64,000 nucleotides of DNA from Triadica sebifera (GCA_023653625.1 CM042901.1:18986333-19050332), one strand, 5' to 3'; numbered from the stretch's first letter, positions 36,793-51,800 are shown. Program-made: numbers and translations. The notes: generated by a model not told the origin, from the sequence alone.

Positions 36793-39700
36793 TTGAAATT
36801 TTGTGTTAGAGAATCAAGTGAATCAACAACTTCCCTTCGACTTGCTTGATTCTCTCATTATTCAAAAAAATTCACTGCAATTCAAGTAGATCTTGGATTA
36901 ACCACAAGATTTGAATCAATGGAAGCCAATTGTATGATTCAAATCCTAAATCACATAATTGCCACAGAACATCATGTTTGAAAATCAATACTGTCCTATA
37001 CCAAGCTAAGATGACAATAATACAAATATAAGAACATTCATAGCAAGAACCTGATTACGAACAAACAGCATCATTGACATCAACCATTTCCTCTGCTTCA
37101 CTTCGCTAATGCCCAGGCTTCTCGTACAATCAACATCCACAGGACGTAAAGGATAGGATGCAGGAAAACGAATGACTAGATCCATTCCAGTCTCGTCCTT
37201 TGTATATGTAGCCACCACCTCATTTGCTGACTTGCTTACACTGACTGAAAAATTCTCATCAGCAAAATTGGCCTTCTTTACCTGCAAAATGCAAATTTTA
37301 TCAGCAAAGCATTGCAATCATTATGCAAAATTACCAAATGAGTTCATGCTTGACCCTTGTTTTTCCCCAGTTGATTTCTCAACATGCAAAATTTGATTAT
37401 ATGGTAATGTTTAGATTGAGGCTGTTAGATTAATCCTAATAATTAATATTTTTCTAAGATTTAAGAGAGTAGGAATTAAGAATTGAAGGATAGAAATGGA
37501 TGAGAAGGAGAGAATTGAGAGAAGAAAAGAGAGAAGAGAGAAATGAGAGAGGAAAGAGAAAACAGAAGAAGACAGAATAGAAGATATTGAGAGAGAAGAT
37601 TGTATTGATTCTCAAAAGTCGTCCCAAAATGGACGTCAATATAATAAGCAGCAAAAGCTAAGCTGTGCATACTGCCAAAAAGGAATCTGCATGATTATTC
37701 TCTACCAGCCAATACATTGCTGGTACAAAAACTAACTTGTCCTTTTTCTACCATAACTAACTTCCTTTCTCTATTTACTATTCTGCCTCTTACTCCTATG
37801 TTTGTATGTAGCAATGCCCCTCCTTGAGTGCATTCTTGTCCCCAAGAATGGAAGAATTCTGGAAACCAGCATTGAATGACAGTGCTAGGTTCCTAAATTG
37901 CCTCTATTGTTGGGAGGTTATGCCATTTGATGAGCAGCTGAGTGATAGGTTTGTCATTGATGTAGACAGCTTTTGAATTGAGAACCTGTTTTGGTTGGAT
38001 GATGAAATCGCCATCTTCCATGGGTGGAAGGTCAGAGTAAGGAAACATAGGAGTACAAGGCAGAATAATAGAGGAAAGGAAGTTAGTTATGGTAGAAAAA
38101 GGACTAGTTAGTCTAGATGATGAAGGGTGTTTGTTCCAGGTACTGCCTCCATTTAGAAACTGCCATAATGATGGCCATAATCTGTCTCTCATAAGCAAAA
38201 GCTGCCTGATTCCATGGGCTGAGGGGTTTGGAAAGATAAGCCAAGGTCTGCCTTCCTGCGTTAGGACAGCCCCTAACCCAGTATTGCTGGCATCACATTA
38301 TAATAAAAAGGGCTTGATGAAGTAAGGAAGGTGAGTACAGGAGCTTGGGTCATTAGCTCCTTGAGGTGTAAAGGGCTATATAGCACGAATAGAGATACGG
38401 ATATGGAAATGGACACCGGGAAACAACATTTCTAAAAAGTATAAGACACGTACATGAGGGGAAACATGTAAATATTAAAAATATAGAGGCAAATTTATAG
38501 ATAATTAAATTCAATGGATATAATTGCAAATTTTTATTTCTATATAAAATTAAACAAAAATAACATACAATGAAGTATATTAAACAATTATTATTCAAAC
38601 ATAAAAAAGTATAAAAGCATTATCATAATAATAATGAATTTTTTGGGGCTTAGAAATGATGTCATAACCCTCAATGAACCTTTTGTAGCAGCCGATGAGC
38701 CCCAAGAATCCATGTAGGCTTTTTAAGTTTGTGGTAATAGGCCAAGAAACCATAGATTCAATTTTCCTGGGGTCAATAGTGACTCCTCTAGCAGAAATTA
38801 TGTGCCCTAAATAGCTCATCTGAGTCCTAAATTCCTACACTTACTAATCCAGGTCTGTACTTTTTCCCCTTCAAAAACTGGGAGATCACATTTTGGAAGT
38901 GATTTGGTTAGGTAAGTTCTACCCTGATTTACTAGTTCCAACCCCTCCCAATCTAGTGGTGCAGGTAACAATCCCCTATCAATTTTGGGCGATTCAGTAT
39001 TAGTAGTTAAAGTTTCTTTACCTCTACCATGGTTTTAAATGTAATAGTCGTTATTTAAAGGAAAATCAACATCCCGTTACCGTTGCACCCATTATATCAA
39101 GCCGTTTATTTTTTTGCAATAAAAATGGCTGTTATGGTGTTACGTAATGATTAACATCATTACGTAACCGCGAAAAGCCGTTATATAATCAATTATTAGA
39201 CTGATTTTCATGATATCCTATATTTTGAAATTCATCATTTTAGTGGCTATCTAAATCAAACTCTAACCCAAAGTCAAGCTATAAATTGCTCAAACTCAAT
39301 TAACAATTCTCATATATAACATCAAAGTCAGATTCATTAAGGAAATTGGAAATCAATGGTTGTTCTATATAGTTGCATTTTGTTTTATTTTTAGTGACTT
39401 TAATTGCATCAATGGTTCTTAATTCTTATACACAATGGTTTGTTAGTTTGTTGGTCATTGGTATACGACTCATTTTGGTGGTAGAAGTATGTTAGATGAT
39501 ATAATATTCCAAATAATGTTTTATACTAGCTATAATACTTAGTGTAATAATGACTTAAATATGAACTAAATGTGTTCTCTTTTTGAATTAATGCTAATTA
39601 GATAATTACATTTCTTAATTTTAGTGAATTCTTTTAAAATACATAAATTTTATAAGTTTTGCAATTTTTACAAAAATATTTGCACCGCAACATTACATTA

Positions 39701-42700
39701 TGCCATTATGGGCCTGTTTTCGTTACAAGTGACCGTGTCTGCGATCACGGCTATTACCACAATTTCAATTCATGACCTCTATTGCTACTGGAGTTGGAGA
39801 TTGTATAACTAGGGTGAGCATTGGAAGCAAAGGCATGAGCGCCTTCAATGAATTGGGCCAAGTAAGCTATGGAGCGTTGGTTTTCTTGCCTGATTTCCTA
39901 ATAAAGAACATGAGCCTTCCAATGCTCAGCTCTCAGATTAGTCTATTCCAACATCAGGATCACGATCTTCTAATCATGAGCTTGTTGGAGCTCTTGGTTG
40001 GAGCTCAACTTCTAAAGACCCAAATCGAGATTCCAGCTGCTGAAGTTAAACGTCTCCTTGATCTTCAAACCTGGAATTGAGAGAACGAATATGCTCCTCC
40101 AAGTCTTCAATGGCTGCTGGAAAATCCTCCGAGGTTCACCTTCTTGTTTTCCTAACAGTGATGACCTTACTCATTGGAAATTCTTTCCTAGGTACCATGA
40201 CTGCTCTGATACCAATTGTTAGGATTAATCCTAACAATTAATATTTTTCTAAGATATAAGAGAATAGGTATTAAGAATTGAAGGAGAGAAATGGATGAGA
40301 AGGAGAGAACTGAGAGAAGAGAGAGAAGAGAGGAGAAGAAGACAATAGAAGATTGAGAGAGAAAAGATTGTATTGATTCTCAAAAGTGGTCCCAAAATAG
40401 ACGTTACATGCTTATATAATAACAAGCAAAAGCTGAGCTGTGCATACTGCCAAAAAGGTGTGCGTAATTATTCTCTGCCAGCCAATACATTGCTGGTACA
40501 AAAACTATCTTATCCTTTTTCTACCATAACTAATTTTCTCTCCTCTATTTACTATTATGCCCCTTACTCCTACGTTTGTATGCAACAAGGGCTTTTGAAA
40601 TCCACAGGTTTGCCAATCCATGGTGGAATTTAGGGGTAACTATTTTTTATAAAAAAAAAAAAAAGTGAAATTCAAAAAAAATTTATCCACTTATTCATTA
40701 AAATGAGTGATAAAGCCCACCTCCAAATGGGTTATCAAACTCCCTCAGTTTGAGAAATTCCAATAGACAAGAGATTTTGAGAAATCAATGGAATTTGTTC
40801 CAATTTTCCCCAACTAAGTGGTGGATCTCATATTGGCTAAAAATTTCAAAACTTGACTTCACATAATTGGAACTCACTCTACTATCTCGTCCAATTAATG
40901 GCAGCCCTATGTATGGTAGAAACATAATTAAAAGGCAACTATTTTTTATTCCACAGTATAGGGTCCAAAAAATTTTACATAATGATATAAAATACCGGAA
41001 AAGGTTCCTTCTTTCTCTCACACCTAGTATTATTGAAGTGTTTCATCTCCTCCCAATTGTTTTCTTGAATCAAAGCAACAAAGAAAAACACTACACTGAA
41101 AACCCATCTAGCTTGAACTACCATGACATTGGAGCAAAAGAGTCATTTTTGGATAAGACATGATATGTTCTCAAACAGTACATACCTGCGACAATTCATT
41201 CACAATTAGGTGAGGGCTGCACCATGATCTTGTAAATGTTTCAATTAGAGATAATGTTGAACGGTCACGTAAGTCGGCAAACCAGCCTCGAACATAAGCA
41301 GGAAGAACACAAAGCACCAGACCAAATATTGCCCCGGCAAATGAAGCCATTTTTTCAGATGTAATAGGCCATAGTGATTCCACAGTAAACAACAAAGCAC
41401 CTGTTGCAATGGCAGATTTTGCTGCATTTGCAGCCTCCGCTACACCAGCAGGAAGATCCACATTTTTCTTTTTAAGACTTTGTGCAATACACAAATTGAG
41501 GGGAATATGTTGGAAGAGGCAATCTAGTATCACTGAACTAGCCGAATCTTGCACATACTGGACCAATTTCCCCCTTGCAGCTGATTGCGAAGGTAATGAC
41601 CACAAATGCGACAGCACCAAAGACCAAGCAATAAATAAATTAACCTGCATATTTGAAGAGGTAAGAATAAGCACAATATATAAATTCCAAAACAAACAGA
41701 GACTAAATGATTCATAAAAATAAATCAAAGAGAAAAGAACATGAATCCACATTCAAGTAAATTACCCGTTCAGGTGCCATCAAATCCATATCAAGAACCT
41801 CATAAGGTAGCTTTTCAATCATATAAGATAACTCATCCTTCAAATGGACATTTCTTTCTGATGATAATTCAAGCTGACAAGAATCTGTTTCATCACTAAT
41901 ATCCCCATCCAAGAAAGAAGTAAAATCTTCTTGCACAATAGCCATATGTGAAATGGGATCGGTTGAGAGAACAACATAAGCAGCAAACTGCATAGGTGGA
42001 ACTAATACAGAGGAGAACAGAATTGCATACAAAGAGCTTAGAGGCCCTTTGCTTAAACCCCAAAATTCAACAGATTTCACTGCTTTGTCCCTAGCATCTG
42101 GCGATGAGTAAACAACATTTGAAGCCACCGACTCCCAGAAACAAGGAGTATCAAGCCGAGATGCAGCCACAATAGATGCAGCTTCATGACAATAAGAACG
42201 TGCAATGGCCTCAGCAATGCCTGTGCAGAAGAACAAGCGAAGAATACCTTCCAGGATTCGATCTCTAGATGCATCCCATCTTTGAAGTCCTAGAGGAAGT
42301 GAATCATTCAATTCTAGTTGTTGGATTCCTGATTCTGCACAAAATATAGAAAATGACGCCAACGCATTTGTTGCAACATTTATAGGAGCAAGGTCTGAGA
42401 CCAAAACAAGCTGCCTGAGATTCCTAATGACATCAGCATTCTTAGAGGTAGAGCTGTTAATGATGACATCATTTACATTTTCCGTAATTTCCTCCATTAT
42501 CACGACTGCTGACTGAATCCAAGACTTCAATTGCAGGAAGAAAAATTCCCAGTCTTCCCCACTAAAATCTTTCCAGCAATAACCAACAGAAATAACCATT
42601 AACTTTGATAGCAACATCCGCACGACTGCTAACTGGTTACCTCCTGCCAAGCCACTAGCATTGTGCCTCTGCTTCCGAAATAAACCAAGTATGAGTTTTT

Positions 42701-45700
42701 TCTCCTCAAGGCTTATGTTTCTCTTTAGCTTCGATAATTTATTATGGTCCATCCAAGAAATGGGATAACAAGCTATAACAAGACTGAACCATTCTTCCAT
42801 ATCTGTAATATGGAAAATAAAATATAAAAAAAATAAAGTGGAGGAAAAAGGACGGACCAGGGAAGTCAATAGCATCAATGATATATACATTAAAGAAAAA
42901 ATTCCAAGTGTTGCTGAAATGATAAGAATCACAAAAACCCTAGGCCACATGTGAAGGGCACATTCAAGGGACCACATCCATCCCCACCCATATCGTCATG
43001 GGCTTAAGAATTTTGTTCCCCAAAATATCACTGAGTGGCACATACACACTCACTAAAAAGAAAAGAACATCTAATAATGGCAAAGACCATCAGTCTTAGC
43101 TAAATAGCATCAATGACAAATCATCATAAAATCTTTCAAAATCATGCAAAACGAACAATAAAAAATCAACCTTGTGCTCATGAATTTGAAAGTATGCGTG
43201 TACCTTGTCCTGTTTGCCACGCAACTAAAGGTGGAAATGATGAAATCCTCTGAAGCCAATCTTTAACAATATCTTGCATCCAAATTTCACCTGAATTATG
43301 AAGTTGTATATCCCTACTAGATTCACCACGCACTACTCTTCTTTGACATAAAGGTTGCACAAGAACAGCAACAACCAAGGGAAGAATCTTCAAACAAATG
43401 TGGTTTATTACTTCACCTATATAGAGCTTATTCACAACCAATTCAAAGAGTTCCAATGCCTTTTCTTCCCCCCAAATGTCATCCTTAAAGAGAGCGAAAA
43501 GCAAAGACAAAAGAGCTCTTAGAAAAGGTGGTTCTATTTTCTGTAATTTATCAACTGTAATACACCAAAAATCGAATGAACATAATGTAACACTCTCCCC
43601 ATGAACAAGAGCACCATCAAGTACAATGTTGAATATGGAATCTAACAGGGTTTCCTGGAGATGATAATCCCAACCCTTGGCAGATGTGGTCAGAAGGGGT
43701 AAGAAAGAAGCCATAGCACTGCCTCCTGGCCATTTCCATGTGCATAATACTTCAGCGGCAACCCAGGCTCGTGTAGTAAGCTTTTCATTAGACAATTCCC
43801 TCAGTGGAGATGAATGTACATGTTCTACATAAACAGCAAACATTCTATTGATGCCTATCTTGACCATAAGTTTCTCAATCAAAGAAACAAACTTGTGAGT
43901 CCCAGATGCCTGCGCTTGAAAGCAATTTCAAAGTCATGACATCAAGTCAAATTAAATATTAATGAGAATAAAACCTCACTAAAAGAAGTATCGTGAATTA
44001 AAAAATGAATAATAAAGGATCAACTGCACCATCTATCATGTCTCCAATGATTCATTTATCCGGGAATGAGAAATTGCAGGGGTAATAAAAACTATACTCA
44101 TCTTATTAAAAGAAACAAAATACAAACCACTAGTTTTAAACAAAAGGGCGACAGAAGCAAAAGAATAGATTTAGCACTATCTAGAGGCTGTAATTAAAAA
44201 AATATGAATTTTAATGTAATACAGCAGGAAAAGACAATCCTATCTAATGTGATCTGCCTACAGAGCAAGAAAGGGACAGTAATCATCCAAAAAGCATTTA
44301 GGCATGCCAAAATATTCCAAATACCAAAAATGAAGTACAAGTTAATTATAAATAACTTAAATATAACTTTTCATAACATGAAATGGCATTGAGGACTTTT
44401 GTATAAGAAGAGAGAATAGATTTGTTATAAATCCAATATAATATTAATATGATGCAATGCACATAACATTTTCATTTCATTAACCACACCAATCTATCTT
44501 CCACGTACAAGAAAAAATGATATCTTAATTTTGCTTCGGTCCCTACTTTCATGAGAAAAGAAAGACCAAGAAAAGGTCTAGAAATCCCAATCATACCAAG
44601 TGCAAGAAAATCATCAAAATGCCACTCACCTCAATATTAAAGGAGAAGTCTACAGTATTTAAAGGAGATGTTCCCGTTGGAGCACCAAAGTATTGAGTAA
44701 TCCATGATGGCCAATTATCATCCTTCCCCAGAAGCTGGTCTAAAAGATTTTGTTCCTCGTCTTGATCATGACAGAGACATGAAAGAACTTCACCCATCCA
44801 CTCACAGCACAAAGAAGTGATTCTGTTTGCATTAAGCTTATCTTCCTTGAAGATGACAGACCTGATAAATTGAACTAGGATGCTCCCCAATCTCCTTAGA
44901 ACGTCAATGCTGAGGCTTTTGCAAAATTCTTCATTTATCTTCAAGTGAAAACCATGCAAAGATTCACTAAACTCCAACCAACCCTCAATTTTGCTCCTTG
45001 AGTTGGAGTCAAGTATATCATCTACTGTCTCTTCCATGCACTGTTCACAGTCCATAATATATGCCAAAGCCAATATACCTGAAACTAGACCAATTTCCTC
45101 ATTGACTATTTCTAAGCAGTACAGACTACCTCTGAGAACATTCAATGCAAACTGAGCCATCTCAATCACATTACTAGAGATTTTTTCTTCCACTGCAAAA
45201 TTGTTTGCTCCAGCAGTTAAGAAACAGCCCAAATCCCTTACGGAACTAAAAGGGGACTCACAAATAAAAGCGAGCAACTTTTTGGAAACTTCCTTGTATA
45301 CCAAAACCATTGCATCTCTGGACAGAAAAGAGATTTTATTGCCCTGTGTTGAGCCACCAAGAGCAGCACTGCAGAAGATACATATATGAGAGGTAACAAT
45401 GTACAATAAGAAGAGAAAATGACCCCTTGATTAAGGAACCAAGGACTCAAAATGTAAGATTTCTTAATCAAATTTGGTACAATCAGCATCTATGGCATAT
45501 CAGCTCAATAATTCAGAAACTCAACCAGCTATTAAACAAATGCTAATCCAAGAATACTTGAGGTTTTGTGCTTATAAGGTATTGTGTCAAAACGAAAGAA
45601 CATAGATATTACTCTGAACAGAAAACCAATATAAAATCTTTCACAACATACCATATATCTTATAGTGCTTATAAGCATTCATTGAACAATAGCAATAGTG

Positions 45701-48700
45701 TTTTTCACTAATTGAAAATGGGCTACCTGAACTGATTGTCTAGCCATAATGGTGGACAGAAATTAGAGTAAGCAAGAAATTATGCATTAGAAGACATTGC
45801 ACATTACAGAAATTTGTATGTCAATGCAAAAGAAAAAAATCTTCACCTGTCACTTGTGATTACCACACAATCAAATATAACACATCACATAAAGTGTGAA
45901 TTACTGAAACAAATTCAAAATACATAGCATAAAGTGTGAATTACTAAATCAAATTCAAACTAAAAACATTGCCAATGTTTCATCATATACCTATCTATTG
46001 TGCAGTCAATACTTCTTTTATATTTTAGTCAAAATCTCCATTTCTTATAAAAATTTCAAAGAATATATATAAATAGCAGAATGTCCACATACATACCATA
46101 CAAACTGAGCAGCTGAAGCTCTTAAGGGAGAAAGGGAACAGGCGACAGCAACTACAGCCGATTCTAGCAGTTCATGATGCCAGTCATCTGGGTTGGACCA
46201 GTGCTGATAATTGTAACCTTGTCTCAGTTTCCTGTTTGTAATTTCAAATCTTGCTTTTTCTAAAAGCATTGCCAATAGACCTAAGTATTCTGATTCTTCA
46301 GACCCAAGCTCAATTCCAGAAGTTCCTGGTTTAATTGCATATGAAATAATTGCACTCCACTGTTCAGAGAAACATTCATCATTGAGAAACGCAAGGAGTA
46401 TATCAAGTCGATTACTACTGGAGGAATTGAATCCTGACAAACACCAGGGGATAAAAGTTTCTTTGAATACTTGCATGAAGTACTCTGGTTCCAATTCTTT
46501 GTCCCTATCATTAGAACAGGAAGACCTCTGTGCTTCACTATAGCAAAAAAGCTCCCTGACTATCTTGCGTGGTCCAAATAATGAAATTGCAACTGATAAA
46601 AGTCTCAAACCATCTTGTTTATCCTGAGATCAAGAGAATTGTTAAGATTGAATTGAAATATGACCAGACGTTAGAAACAAGAAAAATTAAAAAAGAAACT
46701 AAAAAAATAGAAAAATGAAATCTACATAAAACCATAAACAACTTTTTCACAAGATATTATATAAGATTAAGACTCAAAAAGGAAATACAGCATCCAAAAT
46801 TAAAAACTTGACTCAACCTGCCTTATTTCCAAACTTTACTCAAAAAAAGTACACCATCGCTATTATTATGATGCAAATTTTGGGTGTGAATTTTTTATAG
46901 CATAGAAGTAATTAATAAAGCATTTTTAATTGAGACTAATTTATTATACTTATGTGGCTATTATTTTTTTCATTCAAATATATGATATATATATTCATCA
47001 CATATGTAATCTAGATATTCAGTATTTTGTTCCCATAAGTGATATGAGAAAACCCATGCCTCTAATAAGCTTTTCTAGACAGGGACATCAGTTGTCATTT
47101 AAGCAGAGGATAAAACTCTGATGACAGATAAGCAAAGTTCAGCATACATTCTACAAGTACAGAGCAAATATAAATTCGTATGTGTAAACGTAAGACATTA
47201 TAAGGAAACAACAGATCACACCTAGTCCTGTTCACAAAATAGTAACTTACTAAAGATCTTATTAATGGGAAAGATTTGGCCAACATCGCTCCCACTAAGT
47301 AAACCAAAGGCCAGGTTTCACCTTTCTGCACTGAATGCAGTTCCAGTAAAGACAAAAATTTAACGATTCGTTCTACATTTTCGATATTTCTTCCTGTGTC
47401 TGCTTTTTTTTGGAAAATCTCAAGACAATTCTCCTGAAATGGCACACAAAAAGTAGAAAGTAGATCATGTTCCAGTGAATAAATTCCTGAAAGAATTTCA
47501 ATAACACACTTTCCCAACTCTTCCAAATAATCCGTAGGAGCTTTGATATTCAAGGATTCCACAATCTTCTGGTAAGAAGTTACAAAGGCGTGTTCAGAGG
47601 AATCCCCATACATTCCAATGTCCGCCATATTCTGATTTTTGACGCCAACAAAGAAAAGATATTCATGCCACAGAAGCTTTACCAGGATATTGTCAATAAG
47701 TGTAACTCTAAAATGATGCACAGAATCCAAACTATCACAATATCTGGCATTGAAGAAAAAAGATAAGTCAGAAAATAACGTCTTAGCCCAATGCAGAAGA
47801 AAAAAAGATAAAATATGTCTCCATATCCACTACCAAACAGAGAAGTAACTGGATGTGGCATATCAAGAGAATAGTATGTCAAGAGAACAACTGAATGAAA
47901 TCACACCTTGATGCATTATGTAATCCCCAAAGAAAACATTCCTTAATTGCCCGGAAAAATGCCAGATTATCAGCACTTGTTGAATGGGATGAGGTCCTTC
48001 CATCCCATAAGTTGTGAAAAAAATCAAGAAGAAACTTCTCCCTGACTATTGATTTAGGATCCACAGTGCCTAAAAATAGAATCAAAGCTGGATAAGAGAC
48101 CTGCTGAGATCCAAAGCACCCATTGCGAAGAAAATGCCAAAACTGGTTTAACACAATTTTCTGAACATTCAACAAAGTCCAACTTTCAGGAAATCTCTTT
48201 GAAAATAGCAATATAACATCCCACATAGATGAATGACAAGTAGGATCCTTTTCCTGAAAAGCACCAAGAATTGAAGTAGCAAGGGTTTTCATAATCCCTT
48301 CATCAAAAGCATGAGGAATGTTTTTAATGAAACTCTTTAATGCTGAATATGTAGCTGACCGAATTGCAGGACTCCGGGACTTCATAAAGTCCAGAAAATA
48401 TTTGTGAGCAGAGAACAATTTCTCAGCAAAAGAAATAGCAGTAACTCTAGCCTTTGAAGCATGCTTTGATTCACTAGCTACATTTTCAAAACCAGGTCGT
48501 TCAGATTGACCAGAAACCAAAACATCTAGAAGCGTGGCCAATGCAAGCAATGATGAAGATGTGACCTGAAACCCACGAAACAGAGTAAATCTTATGATAT
48601 GCAAGAGCAGCAACACACCTCATAAAAGAATTTGAAGCAACCCTAGTAACAGCATTCTCTGTGTACTGAATGTCATAGTGAGACATCACACATCAAAACC

Positions 48701-48839
48701 ATCCAAACTATTGTGTGCATTTACATCTTATCCTACCATTTGAGTCGTTTACTAATTCATGCAATCAGTCAACAATAACAATAATAAGAATAATAACAAC
48801 AGCATCATTTTATTAGTATATCATTCATTGGATTAACCC

Positions 48840-48880
<41 letters not shown>

Positions 48881-51800
48881 CTGAACAAGTCTCTGTGTAT
48901 TGAACTTCACACTGAGACATCACATTTTAGCGACACATCATGATCAAGAAAATAACATAATATCTTTCTTCTGATTCTCTCTCTCTCTCTCCCGCAAAGT
49001 CTCTGTGTACTGAACTTCACACTGAGACATCACATTTTAGCGACGCATCATGATCAAGAAAAAAACATAATATCTTTCTTCTGATTTTCGATCCCCCCTT
49101 CCCTATCTCTCTCTCTCAAAACAGTTCTCCCTAGTTCTCCTGCAACCCCATCCGTATTGCCTCTCCTTTCTCACTTCTCCCTTACAGATATGAAACTACT
49201 ACTGATGGCAATCTGAAAGACAAGGGATAAACCACAATGATGGATTAGTGATATCAGCATGAATTGGTACAGGGGATAGGGAGGACATAGCTGCTTAGAG
49301 TATCATTTCAGGAAAATACAAGCACTTCTGAGAGGTAACATTTGTGTAGTTGTTCATCAATCAGTTTGCCATATGGGAGGACTAATTTGTGCAAGACTAT
49401 CTATTGGCCTATTGGTCTTTATTGAATTTGAGAATCTGAGCTGTATTAGCACCTCCAATAAGATTTTTTGTTAGGGCACTAAAAGGAGGAGAGCAAAAAC
49501 CAGCAATTGCTTATTACATGTGCTAGACATCAAGCAAACAAGAGAACAACAAGATTTTAACCAATCCAACCCTACCAGATTTGAGAAGCATCTCCAACCA
49601 CCATAGAAAGAAAATGAAGATCCACAAAGGAAACTCCAGCAAAAGGTTCACAGCAGTCAACATAGCTGTTAACCTTCATTCAAAATTATCACGAACATAC
49701 AAATTTAGCTTTGCAAACAAAATCATATTATTACCCATATCTTCAGTATCGGTCTGCTGTTATCACATATATATGGCTGACAGAGAATGAAACTCCAATC
49801 ACAATCAAATTCTATAATCCAAAACCCATCAACAGCTATGAACCAAGTCCCACTAAGACTGGTTGCCAATTAATCACCTATTTCTAGTTCACTGAAAATT
49901 TTCTATAGTAACAGCTGAATAAAAAATATTCTAGGAGACATAAAAAATCTACAAGAATATAGGAAATTCTAAAAAGAATTCCAAGCAATTGACCACATCA
50001 TGGATAATCTATCAACATTATCTGAGGACCAGTGGCAGAAAAAAAAAAGGACTGGGATAATATGTAATAATTCATAATTCTAAAAAATGCATATTCTTTG
50101 AAAATTAATGCTCACACATTTGAACAGTGCATTCACTTTTATAGAACAATACACAGATAGAAGACTAGGAAGTTTGGTCGAAACTTGACTTGTCAAAACT
50201 TTGCATACTAAGGCTTTGTCAAAAAAAATTAAAAATTAAAAGAGAGAATAAATTTTATTCCAGATGAGTGGATTTTTTAGGATGAATAAAATTTATATAA
50301 ACTGCATATCCTTTGTCTTGCAGGTGGTCTTGATCCAAATGGGCCTTGAGAAATACATCATCACAGGCCCTCAATAAGGCAAGACTCAAGTGAACCTAAA
50401 GGCAAAATTCCTTGAACGGTACAGGTTTTGTGGCCTGGATGGAGCACTCTCTGGTTCATGAGATTCTACGAATCAATATCTATTCTAAATCAAAGAGAAG
50501 TATAAATGTAAACCATACATACCTGCTGGTGTATATCCTCCAATTCATCTGAAGCAGCTGCTCTATCTGATATGCTTTGTGGTGTGAGTTTCAAATTTTC
50601 TTCCAAATACATAAACACCTCAGTTGTGCACAAAATTAAAGCGTCTAATCTCTTTTCCTGTGCTGGAAAGGCTGCCTGAACAAATAATATGTAATATATG
50701 ACATCTAAAGCTACAATCAAAAAAAAAATTTACATTATATTTAAGAATAAGAACACAAGCCAATTAATTCATGGAGGAGGATATTCTGAAATAAAAGCAA
50801 AAACTCTGAAAGATTTAACAATGTCAATCTCTAATAGGGAAGTTTTCAAGATATTTTGCATTTCGTTATCCAAGAAAATCTTGAATCCCATTGTTCTGAA
50901 AATTAAACCTTGCACCTTGAGCTTGATAGGGTTGAAGCTGCTTCTAGGTTACTAGGAAATTTCTATTACATATAAGAAACCCTAGTTATACCTATTTGAC
51001 TTTTCATATTTACTTGGAAACACATCAAATATCTGTACCTACTTGGAGCAATTGATGCATTAACTTATTGGGCTCAGTATTGTGGTTTTAAGGTTCCATT
51101 TCGAGCATTCATTGTACTTTATTTTATCAGAGTCTCAGATTTCTAGAGTCCCTCATGTCTCCAAGATTTAAGAGCTGAATTCAGGCTTGTTAATGTGGTG
51201 AAGAAGGTTTTTATGTCGTTTTTGCATGTGGATGATTGTCTGATAAAAACCTACAGCTTAAAATTCAGAAAATGGGTGTCCTCTCCATCAGTTTCTTAAT
51301 TTACCAAGATTCACAAGCTTCTAAAATACTTACTTCTTGTGCAGTGAATGATGACAGTACGGGAGAGTGCTATTGGCCTGCAACTATCAACTAGAATGGG
51401 CAATACTCTAAGAAATTACTTTGATTTCAATAAACAAGTTGTACACAAGACTAGTGTAGCAGAAATGAGGATGCTATGATGGAAACACAAGGACCCACTG
51501 GATAGTAAATGACAGCGCACATAAGGAATATGAATAAAACTTCAATGGAAAAAAGTTAAGAAATATGAAGATAGATTGGATGTGCACATCATAAAACAAA
51601 AAATGCACCTACACAAAATTTCAAACACACAGAAATTAAAAGAAACAAAAAGGCAAGGGACAGACCATATACAGTGGATGACAAGGAAGAAAGTGGGGAA
51701 AAAAAGATTTAGCAGTCCCACATCCTTCATAAAAGCTAGTTTCGACGAAATGGAAGAACAAGATCCAGATTGCTGACCCAAATAGTTTAGGATTAAGACT

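Larger units (their letters stand above)
37890..40199 (-). pseudogene. gag-pol remnants of element F
   Basis: Minus-strand order: gag start (MVPRKEFPMSK at about 40,199) and gag body (CDLPVFEGEKVQTW at about 38,890), then the thumb part of reverse transcriptase (SYLGHIISARGV, GFLGLIGCYKRFIEGY, 38,819-38,640), RNase H (DASNTGLGAVLTQEGRPW, about 38,290-38,110), and a chromodomain (PITQLLIKWHNLPTIEA, about 37,960-37,900). The gag-to-thumb junction removes the protease and the catalytic reverse transcriptase. A short inverted LTR piece replaces the integrase. Two other insertions (about 38,370-38,640 and 39,028-39,774) split it further. Confidence 0.75.
37423..40587 (-). mobile_element. Shrunken Ty3/gypsy chromovirus element F in listerin intron 14 (sense with the gene)
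   Basis: Two direct LTRs of about 0.4 kb (40,587-40,217 and 37,813-37,423) bracket a 2.4-kb interior. The primer site (reverse complement of GCTCTGATACCA, 40,203-40,214) lies 2 bp inside the right-hand LTR and a GGAGGGGCATTG polypurine tract inside the left-hand one, so the element reads on the minus strand like listerin. The interior holds gag, a piece of reverse transcriptase, RNase H and a chromodomain. Protease, most of reverse transcriptase and integrase are gone. Flanking 5-mers (GAGGC, AGGGC) do not match cleanly. Confidence 0.8.

Noticed and set aside
39772..40080. A 102-codon + frame inside listerin intron 14
   Set aside because: It is the antisense of the gag region of element F, which reads on -, and it starts at the edge of the hAT-like insertion.
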